From the NCBI GenBank assembly GCA_016192425.1, contig JACPUE010000037.1, forward strand, positions 1 through 64,000: a stretch of DNA of 64,000 nt, read 5' to 3'. Positions 8,166 through 16,820 of this stretch are shown here, piece after piece (the stretch's first letter is position 1; the number at the start of each line of letters is the position of its first letter). The position numbers and the translations under genes are program-made. The notes under the pieces are model-generated. The model saw only the letters and a list, made by a program, of their open reading frames with translations, searched no databases and had not been told where the DNA came from. Source of the stretch: Burkholderiales bacterium (GTDB lineage Bacteria > Pseudomonadota > Gammaproteobacteria > Burkholderiales > Burkholderiaceae_C).

Positions 8166-10019
8166 ATGAGCAATCTGTGGGATCTGAGCCAAATCCAGCC
8201 CGGCCGCGCCGACGTGGTGCCCGGTGACACCATCCCCGCCCTGTTCTGGAACGCGGTGCGCCAGCGCGGCGACCGGGTATGGCTGCGGCAAAAGGAGCTG
8301 GGCATCTGGAAGAGCTGGACCTGGATGCAAACCGCCGAGGCCGTGCGCGAGATCGCCGCGGGCCTGCAGGCCCTGGGCCTGCAGCGGGGCCAGACGGCCT
8401 CCATCCTGGCCAACACAGTGGTCGAATGGGTGCTGGCCGACCTGGCCGTATTGAGCTGTGGCGCGGTGTCTAACGGCATCTACCCCACCGACGCAGCCTC
8501 CCAGGTGCAGTACCTGTGCGAAGACTCGTCCACACGTGTGCTGTTTGCCGAGGACGACGAGCAGCTCGACAAGGCGCTGGAAGTGCGCGAGCAGCTCCCG
8601 CTGCTGCAAAAGATCGTGGTGTTCGACATGAAGGGGCTGCGTGATCTGGACGACCCGGATGTGATCTCGCTCGACGCCCTGCGCGCGCTCGGCAGGCAAT
8701 GGCTGGCAGAGCACCCCGACTGCGTGGAGCGCAGCAGCGCCGCCTGCGAGCCCGGTGATCTGGCCATCCTGGTCTATACCTCTGGCACCACCGGCAAGCC
8801 CAAGGGCGCCATGCACAGCCATCGGGGCCTGGTCTATACCGCGCGCGGGTTCAACACGCTGGTGGCGCAGGACGAACGCGACGAGCGCATGTGCTTCCTG
8901 CCGCTGTGCCATATCGCCGAGCGCATGGGCGGGGAATACTTCGCGCTCTACACCGGCTCCAAGCTCAACTTCGTCGAGAACCCCGAAACCATCCCCGAGA
9001 ACGTGCGCGAGATCGCGCCCACGGTGTTCACCGCCGTGCCCCGCGTGTGGGAGAAGTTCTATTCCGGCGTGATGATCGCGCTCAAGGAATCCAGTGCGCT
9101 GCAGCGTGCCGCCTATGCCTGGAGCATTGGCGTGGGCATGCGCATTGCCGACAAGGTGCTGGCCGGTCAGGCCGTGGGCGTGGGGCTCAAGCTGCGCTTC
9201 ATGCTGGCGCGCTGGCTGGCGCTGAACAACGCACGCAAGCTCATCGGCATCCACCGTGCACGCTTTCTGGTGACGGGCGCGGCGCCCATCTCGCCCGAGC
9301 TCATCAAGTGGTACCTGGCGCTGGGGGTGCCCATGCTGGAAGTCTGGGGCATGACCGAGACCTGCGGCGCCTCCACCGGCGTTCCCGCCACACGCATCAA
9401 GCCCGGCAGCATTGGCCCGTCGGCCAGCTTCAACGAGGTGCGGCTGGACCCGGCCACGGGCGAGATCCTGGTGCGCGGCCCCAACGTGTTCATGGGCTAC
9501 CTGAACCTGCCCGACAAGACGGCCGAGACCATCGACAAGGAAGGCTGGCTGCACACGGGCGACGTGGGCGTGGTGGATGGTGAGGGGTTCTTCCGTATCA
9601 CCGACCGCATGAAGGACATCATCATCACCGCCGGGGGCAAGAACATCACCCCCAGCGAGCTGGAAAACGAGCTCAAGTTCTCGCCCTACATCACCGACGC
9701 GGTGGTGATCGGCGACAAGCGCGCCTACCTCACGGTGATCATCATGATCGACCAGGAAAACGTGGAGAAGTTTGCCCAGGATGCGGACATACCCTTCAGT
9801 AATTACGCCAGTTTGACGCGCGCCCCCGAGGTGCAAGAATTGATCCAGAAAGAGATCGACCGGGTGAACCAGAAGTTTGCCCGCGTCGAGCAGATCAAGA
9901 AATTCTTCCTGCTCGACACCCAGCTCACGGCGGAGGACGAAGAACTCACCCCGACCATGAAGCTCAAGCGCAAGCTGGTTGAAAAGAAATACGCGGCGCA
10001 GATCGAGGCCATGTATTGA
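8166..10019 (+). CDS. AMP-dependent acyl-CoA ligase in the liv operon
   Basis: Adenylate-forming CoA ligase, 617 aa, of the long-chain (FadD15/bubblegum-like) branch: carboxylate + ATP + CoA gives acyl-CoA + AMP + PPi. The P-loop VYTSGTTGKPKGAM lies at about 202-215, the A5 motif WGMTETCG at about 394, the A7/A8 region reads HTGDVGVVDGEGFFRITDRMKDIIITAGGKNI, and the C-terminal Lys region (TPTMKLKRKLVEKKY) is present. Its place between livF and livK, with 4 and 31 bp gaps, suggests it activates the imported acid. The substrate cannot be read from the sequence. Confidence 0.88.
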   Translation: MSNLWDLSQIQPGRADVVPGDTIPALFWNAVRQRGDRVWLRQKELGIWKSWTWMQTAEAVREIAAGLQALGLQRGQTASILANTVVEWVLADLAVLSCGAVSNGIYPTDAASQVQYLCEDSSTRVLFAEDDEQLDKALEVREQLPLLQKIVVFDMKGLRDLDDPDVISLDALRALGRQWLAEHPDCVERSSAACEPGDLAILVYTSGTTGKPKGAMHSHRGLVYTARGFNTLVAQDERDERMCFLPLCHIAERMGGEYFALYTGSKLNFVENPETIPENVREIAPTVFTAVPRVWEKFYSGVMIALKESSALQRAAYAWSIGVGMRIADKVLAGQAVGVGLKLRFMLARWLALNNARKLIGIHRARFLVTGAAPISPELIKWYLALGVPMLEVWGMTETCGASTGVPATRIKPGSIGPSASFNEVRLDPATGEILVRGPNVFMGYLNLPDKTAETIDKEGWLHTGDVGVVDGEGFFRITDRMKDIIITAGGKNITPSELENELKFSPYITDAVVIGDKRAYLTVIIMIDQENVEKFAQDADIPFSNYASLTRAPEVQELIQKEIDRVNQKFARVEQIKKFFLLDTQLTAEDEELTPTMKLKRKLVEKKYAAQIEAMY

Positions 10020-10050
10020 CCCCTATCCATCACAACCAAGGAGACAAGGC

Positions 10051-11229
10051 ATGAAGTTCAAGACCACCCGGCTGCTCTCGGCCCTGGCCTGCGCCATGGC
10101 ACTGATAGGCCCCACCGCGCAAGCCCAGGAGAGCCAGGGCGTGAGCAAGACGGAAATCACCCTGGGCTCCATCCAGGATCTCTCCGGCCCGCTGGCAGGC
10201 TTTGGCAAGCAGTTGCGCAACGGCATGATGCTGCGCGTGAGCGAAGCCAACGAGCAAGGCGGCGTGCATGGCCGCAAGATCAACCTGCTGGTCGAGGATT
10301 CGGGCTACGACCCCAAGAAGGCCGTGCTGGCCGCGCAGAAGTTGGTCAACCAGAACAAGATCTTCATGATGGTGGCCCACCTGGGCACGGCCCAGAACCT
10401 GGCCGCCATGCCGGTGCAGTTCGAGAAAAACGTCATCAACTTCTTCCCGGTGACGGCAGCACGGGAAATGTACGAGCCCTTCCACAAGCTCAAGTACGCT
10501 TTTGCCGCCACCTACTACGACCAGATGAAGGCCGCTGTGCCCAAGCTGGTCAAGGAAAAAGGCGCCAAGAAGGTCTGCTCCATGTACCAGGACGACGAAT
10601 TCGGCCTGGAAGTGCAGCGTGGCGCCGACGACGGCCTCAAGGCCCTGGGCATGGCCATGGTGGAAAAAACCACCTTCAAGCGCGGCGCCACCGACTTTTC
10701 GTCGCAAATGGCCAAGCTCAAGGCTTCCGAGTGCGACATGGTGGTGCTGGGCACCATCATCCGCGAAACCATTGGCGGCATCGGCACTGCGCGCAAGCTG
10801 GGCTACAACCCGGTGTTCCTGGGCTCCAGCGCGGCCTACACCGACCTGATCCACAAGCTGGGCGGCAAGGCCATGGACGGGCTCTACGCCACCATGACGG
10901 TGCAGAACCCCTACCTGGACGATGCTTCGCAGCCCATCCGCTTCTGGGCCAACAAGTACAAGACGGCGTTCAATGAAGACCCGGCAGTGTTCTCCGTCTA
11001 TGGCTACCTGGCCATCGACAGTTTCATCCGCGCCGCACAGAAGGCCGGCCCGAACCTGAGCACCGACAGCTTCATCAAGGCCATGGACACCATGGAAATC
11101 CCGCGTGACATCTTTGGCAGCGCAGTGCAGAAGTTCGGCCCGCAAAAGCGCCTGGGCAGCAACCTCTCGCGCCTGTCGCAGTTGCACGACGGACGCTGGA
11201 CCATCGTGTCGAACTACATCACCGAGTAA
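10051..11229 (+). CDS. Periplasmic ABC substrate-binding protein (LivK-like)
   Basis: Type I periplasmic binding protein (Peripla_BP_6), 392 aa, receptor for the HAAT importer. Residues 1-25 form a signal peptide ending AQA, so the mature protein starts near QES. The family opening ITLGSIQDLSGPLAGFGKQLRNGM is clear, followed by VEDSGYDPKKAVLAAQKLV. I place the start at ATG 10051, preceded by AAGGAG, rather than at a longer frame overlapping the ligase. It ends the operon and converges on the MocR gene. Ligand unknown; relatives bind amino acids as well as aromatic and aliphatic acids. Confidence 0.9.
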   Translation: MKFKTTRLLSALACAMALIGPTAQAQESQGVSKTEITLGSIQDLSGPLAGFGKQLRNGMMLRVSEANEQGGVHGRKINLLVEDSGYDPKKAVLAAQKLVNQNKIFMMVAHLGTAQNLAAMPVQFEKNVINFFPVTAAREMYEPFHKLKYAFAATYYDQMKAAVPKLVKEKGAKKVCSMYQDDEFGLEVQRGADDGLKALGMAMVEKTTFKRGATDFSSQMAKLKASECDMVVLGTIIRETIGGIGTARKLGYNPVFLGSSAAYTDLIHKLGGKAMDGLYATMTVQNPYLDDASQPIRFWANKYKTAFNEDPAVFSVYGYLAIDSFIRAAQKAGPNLSTDSFIKAMDTMEIPRDIFGSAVQKFGPQKRLGSNLSRLSQLHDGRWTIVSNYITE

Positions 11230-11278
11230 GCGCCCTCAGCCACCATATCCTGGCGGGCCATCCTGCTGTCCGTGTTCT

Positions 11279-12730
11279 TCACACCGCCAAGGTACGCGCC
11301 ATGGCCCCCAGTTCGACAAATCCTTCTTCCATCTCCACCCCCCAGGGCCGCGCGATGTTCAAGCGCAGGCAGTGAGCAAACTTGCCGCTGGCGGAAAACA
11401 AACTCCCCGGCGTGAAAGCGATGCCGCGCGCCACGCTCAGGCGCAGCAGCGCCATGGCATCCGCCCCGGCAGGCAAGGCCAGCCACAACCACCAGCCGCC
11501 TGCGCTGCTGATGACCTCGGTGCCCAGCGGAAAGTGCCGGGCCACCGCCTGCAATGCGGGGGCCACCCCTGCGGCCAGAGCCTCGCGCAGACGCCGCAGG
11601 TGCGGCGCCAGCGCACCGCTTTGCAGGTAGGCCGCAAGCATGCGCTGTTCCAGCAGCGGCGTCACCAGCGACTGGCTGATCTTGAGCGAAGCCATGCGCG
11701 AGTGCCAGCGCCCCCCGGCCACCCAGCCCACGCGCAGGCCCGGAGCCAGGCTCTTGCTGCACGAGCCGCAGTACACCACGCGGCCATGGCGATCCCAGGC
11801 CTTGAGCGGCGTGGGGCGCTGCGCCGCGGGGCTGAGGTCGCCAAACACATCGTCCTCGATCAAGGCCAGATCGTGCTGCTCGGCCAGGCGCAGCAACCGG
11901 CGCTTGGCGGCGTCGGGCATGGCGCAGCCCAGCGGGTTTTGAAAGCTGGGCATGGTGACGATGGCGCGCACCTCGCCCTGGTGCTCCAGCGCGTACTCCA
12001 GCGCCTCCATGCTCAAGCCTCCCGAGGGCGTGCACGGCACCTCGATGGCGCGCAGGCCCAGGTTGTCCAGCATTTGCAGCAGGCCAAAGTACACCGGTGA
12101 CTCCACCACCACCGCGTCGCCTGCACGGGTAGTGGCGCGCAGCGCTACGCTCAAGGCCTCGGTGCTGCCCTGGGTGATGAGCAACTCGCCCGCCTCCAGC
12201 TCCAGCCCCAGGCCGTGCAGCCACGGCAGCAGCGCACGCACCAGCGCCGGATCGCCCTGCCCCGTAGGGTAGGTACCCAGCGCCAGCGGCTCACTGCGCA
12301 GCAAACGCTGGCCCAGGTTGGACAAGGCTTCGCAGGGGTACCACTGCGGCGCCGCGCTGGCCAGGTGCAATCCCAGGCGCAGGGGCTGGCTGGTCAGGGC
12401 GTACAGCTCGGTCATGCGGTGCTGGGGCGAGGCCAGGCGGGCAAATTCCACCGGGTGTGCCACTGCCGCAGCCTGCGCTGCACGCTGCGCAGGCGCACCT
12501 GCTGCTGGACGGCGCGCTTTCCAATCTGCCACGAACACGCCCGACTTGGCGCGCGCCTGCACCCACCCCTGCACCTCCAGCCAGCGGTAACAGCGCACGG
12601 CGGTGGATACGCTCACCGCGTGCTGGCGCGCCAGCACGCGCACCGAGGGCATGCGCTGCCCCGGCGCCAAGGCCCCGGACTGGATGTCGGCGCGCAGTTG
12701 CTGCGCCAAATGCTGGTAACTGTGCTGCAT
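11279..12730 (-). CDS. MocR-type regulator (GntR HTH plus aminotransferase)
   Basis: PLP-dependent MocR/PdxR-type transcription factor, 483 aa. An N-terminal GntR winged helix (about residues 8-72, GQRMPSVRVLARQHAVSVSTAVRCYRWLE) is followed by a fold-type I aminotransferase domain, with the PLP-lysine region YCGSCSKSLAPGLRVGW. It diverges from the BenE gene with 88 bp between the starts, so it probably controls that gene and itself. MocR proteins respond to PLP or amino-compound ligands. The effector here is unknown. Confidence 0.88.
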   Translation of the reverse strand: MQHSYQHLAQQLRADIQSGALAPGQRMPSVRVLARQHAVSVSTAVRCYRWLEVQGWVQARAKSGVFVADWKARRPAAGAPAQRAAQAAAVAHPVEFARLASPQHRMTELYALTSQPLRLGLHLASAAPQWYPCEALSNLGQRLLRSEPLALGTYPTGQGDPALVRALLPWLHGLGLELEAGELLITQGSTEALSVALRATTRAGDAVVVESPVYFGLLQMLDNLGLRAIEVPCTPSGGLSMEALEYALEHQGEVRAIVTMPSFQNPLGCAMPDAAKRRLLRLAEQHDLALIEDDVFGDLSPAAQRPTPLKAWDRHGRVVYCGSCSKSLAPGLRVGWVAGGRWHSRMASLKISQSLVTPLLEQRMLAAYLQSGALAPHLRRLREALAAGVAPALQAVARHFPLGTEVISSAGGWWLWLALPAGADAMALLRLSVARGIAFTPGSLFSASGKFAHCLRLNIARPWGVEMEEGFVELGAMARTLAV

Positions 12731-12818
12731 AACAGATAGGAATAATTGGCAATCTGTACAGCATATACCGCACCCATCTGTACCGCAGCCACACCACGTG
12801 GCGCACTACAGTGCAGGC

Positions 12819-14078
12819 ATGAACACACGTACGGCTACCGCCACCCCTTCCACCACAGCACACATGGTTTCGCAAACACTGGATTGGCTGCCGCCTGTGC
12901 TGGCGGGGCTGATTGCAGTGCTGGTGTCCTACGCCGGGCCGTTCTTGCTGGTGCTGCAGGCAGCTCAGGCCGGCCACTTGAGCGCGGCACAGTTGGGCTC
13001 GTGGGTATGGGCGATTTCCGTGGGCGCGGGGCTGTGCGGCGTGTACTTCAGTTGGCGCCACCGCATCCCGGTGGTGTGTGCCTGGAATACCCCCGGTGCG
13101 GCCCTGCTGGTGGGGGCCCTCGCCACGGTGCCCTATGCCCAGGCCGTGGGCGGCTATGTGGTGGCCGCTGCGCTGCTGTGGCTGGTAGGACGCAGCGCGG
13201 CCTTTGAGCGCGTGGTGGCGGCCATTCCGCAAAGCCTGTGCGCGGCACTGCTGGCGGGCATCCTGCTGCGCTTTGGGGTGCAGGTATACGCACAGACCGC
13301 CCAGGCCGGAACCGACGGGCTGTGGCTGGTGGGCCTGCTGTTTCTGGCCTACCTGGCGGGCAAGCGGCTGGCACCGCGCTACGCCATTGTTTTCACACTG
13401 GCGCTGGGGGTGCTGCTGTGGGCCGCCCTGGGCTGGGGCGCGCCGGCGGCGCAAGCAGGCATGCGCGAGCCGCTGCAGTGGCAGTGGACGCTTCCGGTAT
13501 GGACAACGCCGGAATTCACCCTCGCAGGAATGGTCAGCGTGGGCCTGCCCATGGCAGTGCTGTGCCTGACGGGGCAGCAGTTGCCGGGCCTGGCGGTGCT
13601 GCGTGCCGCACACTACCCCACCCCCACACGGGATCTGGTGGCAGGCAGCTCCCTGGTGACGCTGCTGCTGGCGCCCCTGGGCGCGCACGGGGTGAACCTG
13701 GCAGCCATCACCGCCGCCATCTGCACCGGCGAAGAGGCGCACCGCGACCCAGCCAAGCGCTGGGTGGCCGGGGCCGCTTGCGGGGTGTTCTATCTGCTCA
13801 TTGGCTCGCTGGCCGGGGTACTGACGCAGGCGCTGGTGCTGCTGCCGCCGGTGCTGATCGGCACCGTGGCCGGGCTGGCGCTGCTGGGCGCCATTCAAGG
13901 CGGCCTGGTGCAGGGCCTGGCCGTGCCCGCCGAGCGTGAGGCGGCGCTCATCACCTTCGTGGTGACCGCATCCAACGTCACCCTGTTCGGGCTCGGATCG
14001 GCCTGCTGGGGATTGCTGCTGGGGGGCTTGGCATATATGGTGCTGGTGCGCTTTGCCGCTACCAAGGGCGCTGCTTAA
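12819..14078 (+). CDS. benE: BenE-family benzoate/H+ symporter
   Basis: Integral membrane carrier of the benzoate:H+ symporter (BenE) family, 419 aa with about 12 hydrophobic segments. Family features include the opening LPPVLAGLIAVLVSYAGPFLLV, the region RIPVVCAWNTPGAALL and the stretch LLAPLGAHGVNLAAITAAICTGEEAH. I chose ATG 12819 (MNTRTATATP); the frame opens a few codons earlier but without a better start. No benzoate ring-cleavage genes are next to it, so benzoate as substrate comes from family membership only. It converges on an acyl-CoA ligase. Confidence 0.85.
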   Translation: MNTRTATATPSTTAHMVSQTLDWLPPVLAGLIAVLVSYAGPFLLVLQAAQAGHLSAAQLGSWVWAISVGAGLCGVYFSWRHRIPVVCAWNTPGAALLVGALATVPYAQAVGGYVVAAALLWLVGRSAAFERVVAAIPQSLCAALLAGILLRFGVQVYAQTAQAGTDGLWLVGLLFLAYLAGKRLAPRYAIVFTLALGVLLWAALGWGAPAAQAGMREPLQWQWTLPVWTTPEFTLAGMVSVGLPMAVLCLTGQQLPGLAVLRAAHYPTPTRDLVAGSSLVTLLLAPLGAHGVNLAAITAAICTGEEAHRDPAKRWVAGAACGVFYLLIGSLAGVLTQALVLLPPVLIGTVAGLALLGAIQGGLVQGLAVPAEREAALITFVVTASNVTLFGLGSACWGLLLGGLAYMVLVRFAATKGAA

Positions 14079-14103
14079 TGTGGCCTCTCCGCAGGGTGGT
14101 TTC

Positions 14104-15795
14104 TCAGGCCTTGTGCCAAATGACCTTCTTGCCCGAATTCTCCCACTGCTCATAGTTGGCGGCGTACACGTCCTCAATACGGTTGCGCTTGACCTTGAAG
14201 GTCGGCGTGATGAGGTCGTTGTCCACCGTCCAGGGCGAGGTCACCACCACGATGCACTGCAACTGCTCGTGCGGGTCGAGCGATGCATTGATCTCGCGCA
14301 GGTGCTGCTGCAGCGAGGTTTCGAGCTTGCTGCGAAAGCCTGCATCGGCCGCCTGGGCTGCGGCTTCCGCACCCAGCATGACAATCCCCAGCGGCTGTCC
14401 CAGGTTGGCCCCGGTGACCACGCAGGCTTCCACGGCGTCGTGCGCGCCCAGTTTGTCTTCGATGGGCGCAGGCGCCACGTACTTGCCCTTGGCGGTCTTG
14501 AACAAATCCTTGACGCGGCCGGTGATATGCAGGCAGCCCTCGGCGTCGATACGGCCCTTGTCGCCCGTCTTGAGCCAGCCGTCCTCGGTGAAGGCCTGGC
14601 GGCTGAGTTCAGGCTCCTTGTAGTAACCCAGCATGAGGGCCTGGCTGCGCATCTGGATTTCACCGGTCTGCGGGTCGATGCGGTGCTCCACCCCCTGGTA
14701 CACCGGCCCGACGCTGCCCTGCTGGTTCTTGCCCGGAATGGTGAGGTGCGAGACAGCCAGGTTCTCGGTCATGCCGTAGCCTTCATTGATGTGCAGCCCC
14801 AGGCGGCTGTACCACTGCAGCAGCGCCAGCGGCATGGGTGCCGCGCCACCGGCAGCAATGCGGCACTGGTCCAGGCCCAGGGCCTTTTGCACCTTGCGCC
14901 GCACCAGACCGCCGATCAGCGGCAGCGACAACAGGCGCTGGAGCTTTTGCTCCGGCATCTTGTGGTGGATGCCCTGCTGGAATTTGACCCACAGGCGCGG
15001 CACCGAAAAGAAGATGGTGGGCCGGGCGCGCTGCAGGTCGGCGGCAAAGGTGTCGAGCGACTCGGCAAAGTACACCTGCATGCCCGTACGCAGCCAGCCA
15101 TGCTCGACCAGCACCCGCTCCACTACGTGGGCGAGCGGCAGGTACGACAGCATGCGATCCTGCGCATTCATGGCAATGCGCTGAATGCCTGCGCCCAGCG
15201 CCCAGGCAAAGTTGCCAAAGCTGTGCATCACCCCCTTGGGCATACCGGTGGTACCCGAGGTATAGATCAGCGTGGCCAGTTCATCTGCAGCGCGCGTGGG
15301 CTGGCCTTGCAGCGCTTGCGTGCTGGCGCAGATGGCATCCCACCCCATGTAGCTCTTGATGGCATCGGCGGGCGAGAGCGGGTAGCTGATGCAAGGCATG
15401 CCCTCGGGTACGCCCGGCTTCATGCCCTCCCAGCCGTCGAGTTTGCCCACAAAGCAGGCCTTGGCCTCGCTGTGCGTGAGGATCTGGTGCACCGTCTCAT
15501 GGGCCAGCGTGGGGTACAGCGGCACCGACACATAGCCAGCCATCCAGATGGCCAGATCACTCATGAGCCACCAGGCGCAGTTCTTGGACAGGATGGCCAC
15601 GCGCGAGCCGGGCTCCCAGCCCTGGGCCTGCAGATAGGCCGCCATGCGCCGCACCTGCTCGCCGACCTGTGCCCAGGTGAAGTCCTGGACAGCGGCACCA
15701 CCCATGGGCTGCGTCAGGGCCACACGCGTGGGCGCGGTGGTCTCCCAGTGGTACAGGCGCTGCAGGGCCAGGGATGCAGGGGGAACGGTGCTCAT
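14104..15795 (-). CDS. AMP-dependent acyl-CoA ligase
   Basis: Adenylate-forming ligase of 563 aa in the long-chain acyl-CoA synthetase group. The P-loop IYTSGTTGMPKGVM, GYGMTEN and KTGDKGRIDAEGCLHITGRVKDLFKTAKGKYV are all present. The FKTAKGK variant at the hinge marks a subgroup often annotated as AMP-binding acetyl-CoA synthetase. The ATG at 15795 (MSTVPPASLALQRLY) fits the family; 31 upstream codons in the frame do not. It is convergent with benE and stands alone, with the TRAP genes starting 405 bp away on the other strand. Substrate unknown. Confidence 0.82.
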   Translation of the reverse strand: MSTVPPASLALQRLYHWETTAPTRVALTQPMGGAAVQDFTWAQVGEQVRRMAAYLQAQGWEPGSRVAILSKNCAWWLMSDLAIWMAGYVSVPLYPTLAHETVHQILTHSEAKACFVGKLDGWEGMKPGVPEGMPCISYPLSPADAIKSYMGWDAICASTQALQGQPTRAADELATLIYTSGTTGMPKGVMHSFGNFAWALGAGIQRIAMNAQDRMLSYLPLAHVVERVLVEHGWLRTGMQVYFAESLDTFAADLQRARPTIFFSVPRLWVKFQQGIHHKMPEQKLQRLLSLPLIGGLVRRKVQKALGLDQCRIAAGGAAPMPLALLQWYSRLGLHINEGYGMTENLAVSHLTIPGKNQQGSVGPVYQGVEHRIDPQTGEIQMRSQALMLGYYKEPELSRQAFTEDGWLKTGDKGRIDAEGCLHITGRVKDLFKTAKGKYVAPAPIEDKLGAHDAVEACVVTGANLGQPLGIVMLGAEAAAQAADAGFRSKLETSLQQHLREINASLDPHEQLQCIVVVTSPWTVDNDLITPTFKVKRNRIEDVYAANYEQWENSGKKVIWHKA

Positions 15796-16200
15796 GGGCG
15801 GCAGACTCCTATCGACTTCCAGAAAAGAGGTGTCCTTTGGGCGACACCTTGCTGCGGGCCAGTATAGGTTTGGCATGCTCCGATTCATGGGGCACGCGCT
15901 CTAATCAAGCTAGCGATTTACCCTCATTGCGGCAGCGTGCACAGCGTGTCACCGTGGAGCCCCGGAATACACCCACTTTTTTGCAGCCTGGCAGCGCACC
16001 GGGGCTCAGTAGTTACCCTGATTGCTATGGATTTTATAGCTGCCAGACTAAGCGGCAAGGCTGTTACGAAGCGTCACTCAACCGTCAGACTCTGCCGAAA
16101 GCGCTCCGTAGAATGGCGCCCGTATTCCAGCACTGCGCCTGCTTGCTCGCACTCGGATGCGGTGCTGCGTTCCGTATGTTCATTGATGATGGGAGACGCC
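15796..16200. other. 405-bp gap between ligase and TRAP genes
   Basis: No gene was recognised. The TRAP small-permease frame stays open leftward to 15937, but that part lacks family character. The gap holds one arm of the two-hairpin dispersed repeat at 16024-16055. No TRAP solute-binding gene is present here. Confidence 0.5.
16024..16055. repeat. Dispersed repeat, partial copy
   Basis: GCTAT-N7-ATAGC hairpin at 16024-16040 followed by TGCCAGACTAAGC, a decayed version of the second arm. It belongs to the family described at 34677 and 53750. Confidence 0.55.
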
Positions 16201-16806
16201 ATGCAGGCATTACTCAGGTTATCGCGGGGAGTGGACTGGCTCACCAGCCAGATCGGCAAGTACATAGTCTGGCTGATCCTGGCCTCCACTGTGATCAGCG
16301 GCCTCAACGCCATCGTGCGCAAGGTGTTCAACACCAGCTCGAACGCATTTCTGGAGGTGCAGTGGTATCTGTTTGCGGCATCGTTCCTGATTGCTGCGGG
16401 CTACACGCTGCTCAACGGCGAGCACGTGAAGATCGACGTGATCTCCAGCCGCCTCTCCAAACGCGCCCAGATCGGTATCGACATCTTCGGGTTCGTCTGT
16501 TTCCTCACCCCCATGTGCCTGGCCGTACTGTGGTACAGCGTCCCCTTCTTCCTGCGCGCCTATGCGTCGGGAGAAATGTCGAACAACGCCGGCGGCCTGG
16601 TGCGCTGGCCCGTATACCTGGTGCTGCCGCTGGGTTTTGGCCTGCTGCTGCTGCAGGGCTGGTCCGAACTCATCAAGCGCATTGCTTTCCTGCAAGGCTT
16701 GATCGAAGACCCGACCGTCAAGAAACACGAGAAGTCGGCTGAGGAAGAACTTGCCGAATCCATTCGCCGCATGGCCGAAGCAGCCAACAGCGGCCACAAG
16801 AACTGA
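16201..16806 (+). CDS. TRAP transporter small permease (DctQ/FcbT2-like)
   Basis: Small membrane subunit of a tripartite ATP-independent periplasmic transporter, 201 aa with four hydrophobic segments (about 20-40, 55-75, 95-115 and 135-160). Its size and sequence style fit the mannitol/chloroaromatic group (COG4665). The start is ATG 16201 (MQALLRLSRGVDWL), with GGGAGA upstream; longer in-frame starts add unrelated sequence. The C-terminus is charged and hydrophilic. The large permease follows after 14 bp. Confidence 0.85.
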   Translation: MQALLRLSRGVDWLTSQIGKYIVWLILASTVISGLNAIVRKVFNTSSNAFLEVQWYLFAASFLIAAGYTLLNGEHVKIDVISSRLSKRAQIGIDIFGFVCFLTPMCLAVLWYSVPFFLRAYASGEMSNNAGGLVRWPVYLVLPLGFGLLLLQGWSELIKRIAFLQGLIEDPTVKKHEKSAEEELAESIRRMAEAANSGHKN

Positions 16807-16820
16807 GCAGGACGCACACC

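Noticed and set aside
16021-16200. N-terminal extension of the TRAP small permease up to 15937
   Set aside because: The extra 88 codons lack hydrophobic or conserved character and include a dispersed-repeat fragment; ATG 16201 has a ribosome site and the expected family start.
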